This document shows, piece after piece, positions 49,294 to 49,667 of a stretch of DNA of 49,667 nucleotides. This DNA is from Sedimenticola sp. (GTDB lineage: Bacteria > Pseudomonadota > Gammaproteobacteria > Chromatiales > Chromatiaceae). Where the stretch lies: the NCBI GenBank assembly GCA_026984735.1, contig JALSRN010000055.1, positions 1 through 49,667 of the forward strand. Reading direction: 5' to 3'. Position numbers and translations under genes: made by a program. Numbering within the stretch: position 1 is the stretch's first letter; every line of letters begins with the position of its first letter. Under the pieces are notes generated by a model. That model worked only from the letters and a program-made list of their open reading frames with translations, did not search any database and was not told the origin of the DNA.

Positions 49294-49667
49294 ATGACCT
49301 TACCAGACATCCGCAGGATCAACCAGATCGCCAAAGCGGCGGGCAAGGCGATCCTGGAGATCTACGAGGGAGAGATCCAGGTCTCCACCAAGGAGGACCT
49401 CTCTCCGCTCACCCAGGCCGATCTCGCCTCCCACCGCGTCATAGTGACGGCGCTGAAAGCGCTGACCCCGGAACTGCCCGTGCTCTCGGAGGAGTCCACC
49501 TTCGTCCCCTGGGAAGAGCGCCGAAACTGGAGGCGCTACTGGTTGGTCGATCCCCTCGACGGCACCCGCGAGTTCGTCAAGCGCAATGGCGAGTTCACCG
49601 TGAACGTCGCCCTGGTGGAGGAGCACCGGCCGGTGCTCGGAGTGGTCCACGCCCCGGCGCTCGATCG
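49294..49667 (+). CDS. cysQ: 3'(2'),5'-bisphosphate nucleotidase CysQ, N-terminal part (cut by window edge)
   Basis: The first 124 residues are present. The inositol-monophosphatase-type metal motif DPLDGTREF and the upstream metal Glu in VLSEEST are visible, with KEDLSPLTQADLASH near the start. The enzyme hydrolyses PAP left from sulphate activation. The ATG at 49294 aligns with the family start. In Pseudomonas cysQ neighbours nudE and yrfG; here nudE is absent between them and the two genes are divergent. Confidence 0.93.
   Translation, partial: MTLPDIRRINQIAKAAGKAILEIYEGEIQVSTKEDLSPLTQADLASHRVIVTALKALTPELPVLSEESTFVPWEERRNWRRYWLVDPLDGTREFVKRNGEFTVNVALVEEHRPVLGVVHAPALD

Overview
The window is a GC-rich, gene-dense stretch of chromosome from a gammaproteobacterium. 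Gene content and order support this: tRNA-Tyr/Gly/Thr-tuf, ispE-tRNA-Gln-prs-rplY-pth, hemA-prfA-prmC-moeB, gatCAB divergent from mreBCD, pbpA(mrdA)-rodA-mltB-rlpA-dacA-ybeD-lipB-lipA, and rhlB divergent from trxA-rho are all arrangements known from Pseudomonas-, Chromatiales- or E. coli-like genomes. I cannot name the species. No insertion sequence, prophage, CRISPR array or integrase is visible, and no gap between genes exceeds 300 bases. The possible accessory pieces are a four-gene envelope transport cluster (6180-13392), a large secreted protein that may be pore-forming (32933-35128), and a GCS2-like/deacylase/MurU/DUF3592 group (39007-42575).

Layout. 1-680: minus-strand translation operon (tRNA-Tyr, tRNA-Gly, tRNA-Thr, start of tuf) with a good promoter at 692-720. 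968-6060: TPR lipoprotein, ispE, tRNA-Gln, prs, rplY and pth on the plus strand; lolB, normally just before ispE, is absent. 6180-13392 (minus): two tandem LolA-like periplasmic proteins, a DUF1302-type outer-membrane protein and an RND/MMPL exporter. Together they look like an inner-membrane-to-outer-membrane lipid or hydrophobe route. 13692-18235: hemA, prfA, prmC, moeB and a small methyltransferase, all joined by 4-nt start/stop overlaps. 18271-21463 (minus): gatC-gatA-gatB.

21730-32881: one continuous plus-strand run of 12 genes for rod-shape peptidoglycan synthesis (mreB, mreC, mreD, mrdA, rodA, mltB, rlpA, dacA, dat) followed by lipoate synthesis (ybeD, lipB, lipA). mreC lacks a normal start codon at the place where its conserved N-terminus begins; an ATC codon sits there behind a well-placed Shine-Dalgarno sequence. 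32933-35128 (minus): secreted 731-residue protein with MACPF-like features. 35383-38962: galE followed 4 nt later by modABC. 39007-42575 (minus): DUF3592 membrane protein, aspartoacylase-like metallo-deacylase, GCS2-like ATP-dependent ligase and MurU. 42612-44371 (minus): rho and trxA, with two strong hairpins between them. 44628-49667: rhlB, a GGDEF-EAL membrane protein, yrfG (minus) and the start of cysQ.

The main points for follow-up are the LolA-like/DUF1302/RND cluster beside hemA together with the missing lolB, the ATC start of mreC, the GCS2-like/deacylase/MurU cluster without amgK, and the possible MACPF protein. All functional statements rest on reading motifs and recalled family sequences; no database search was run.
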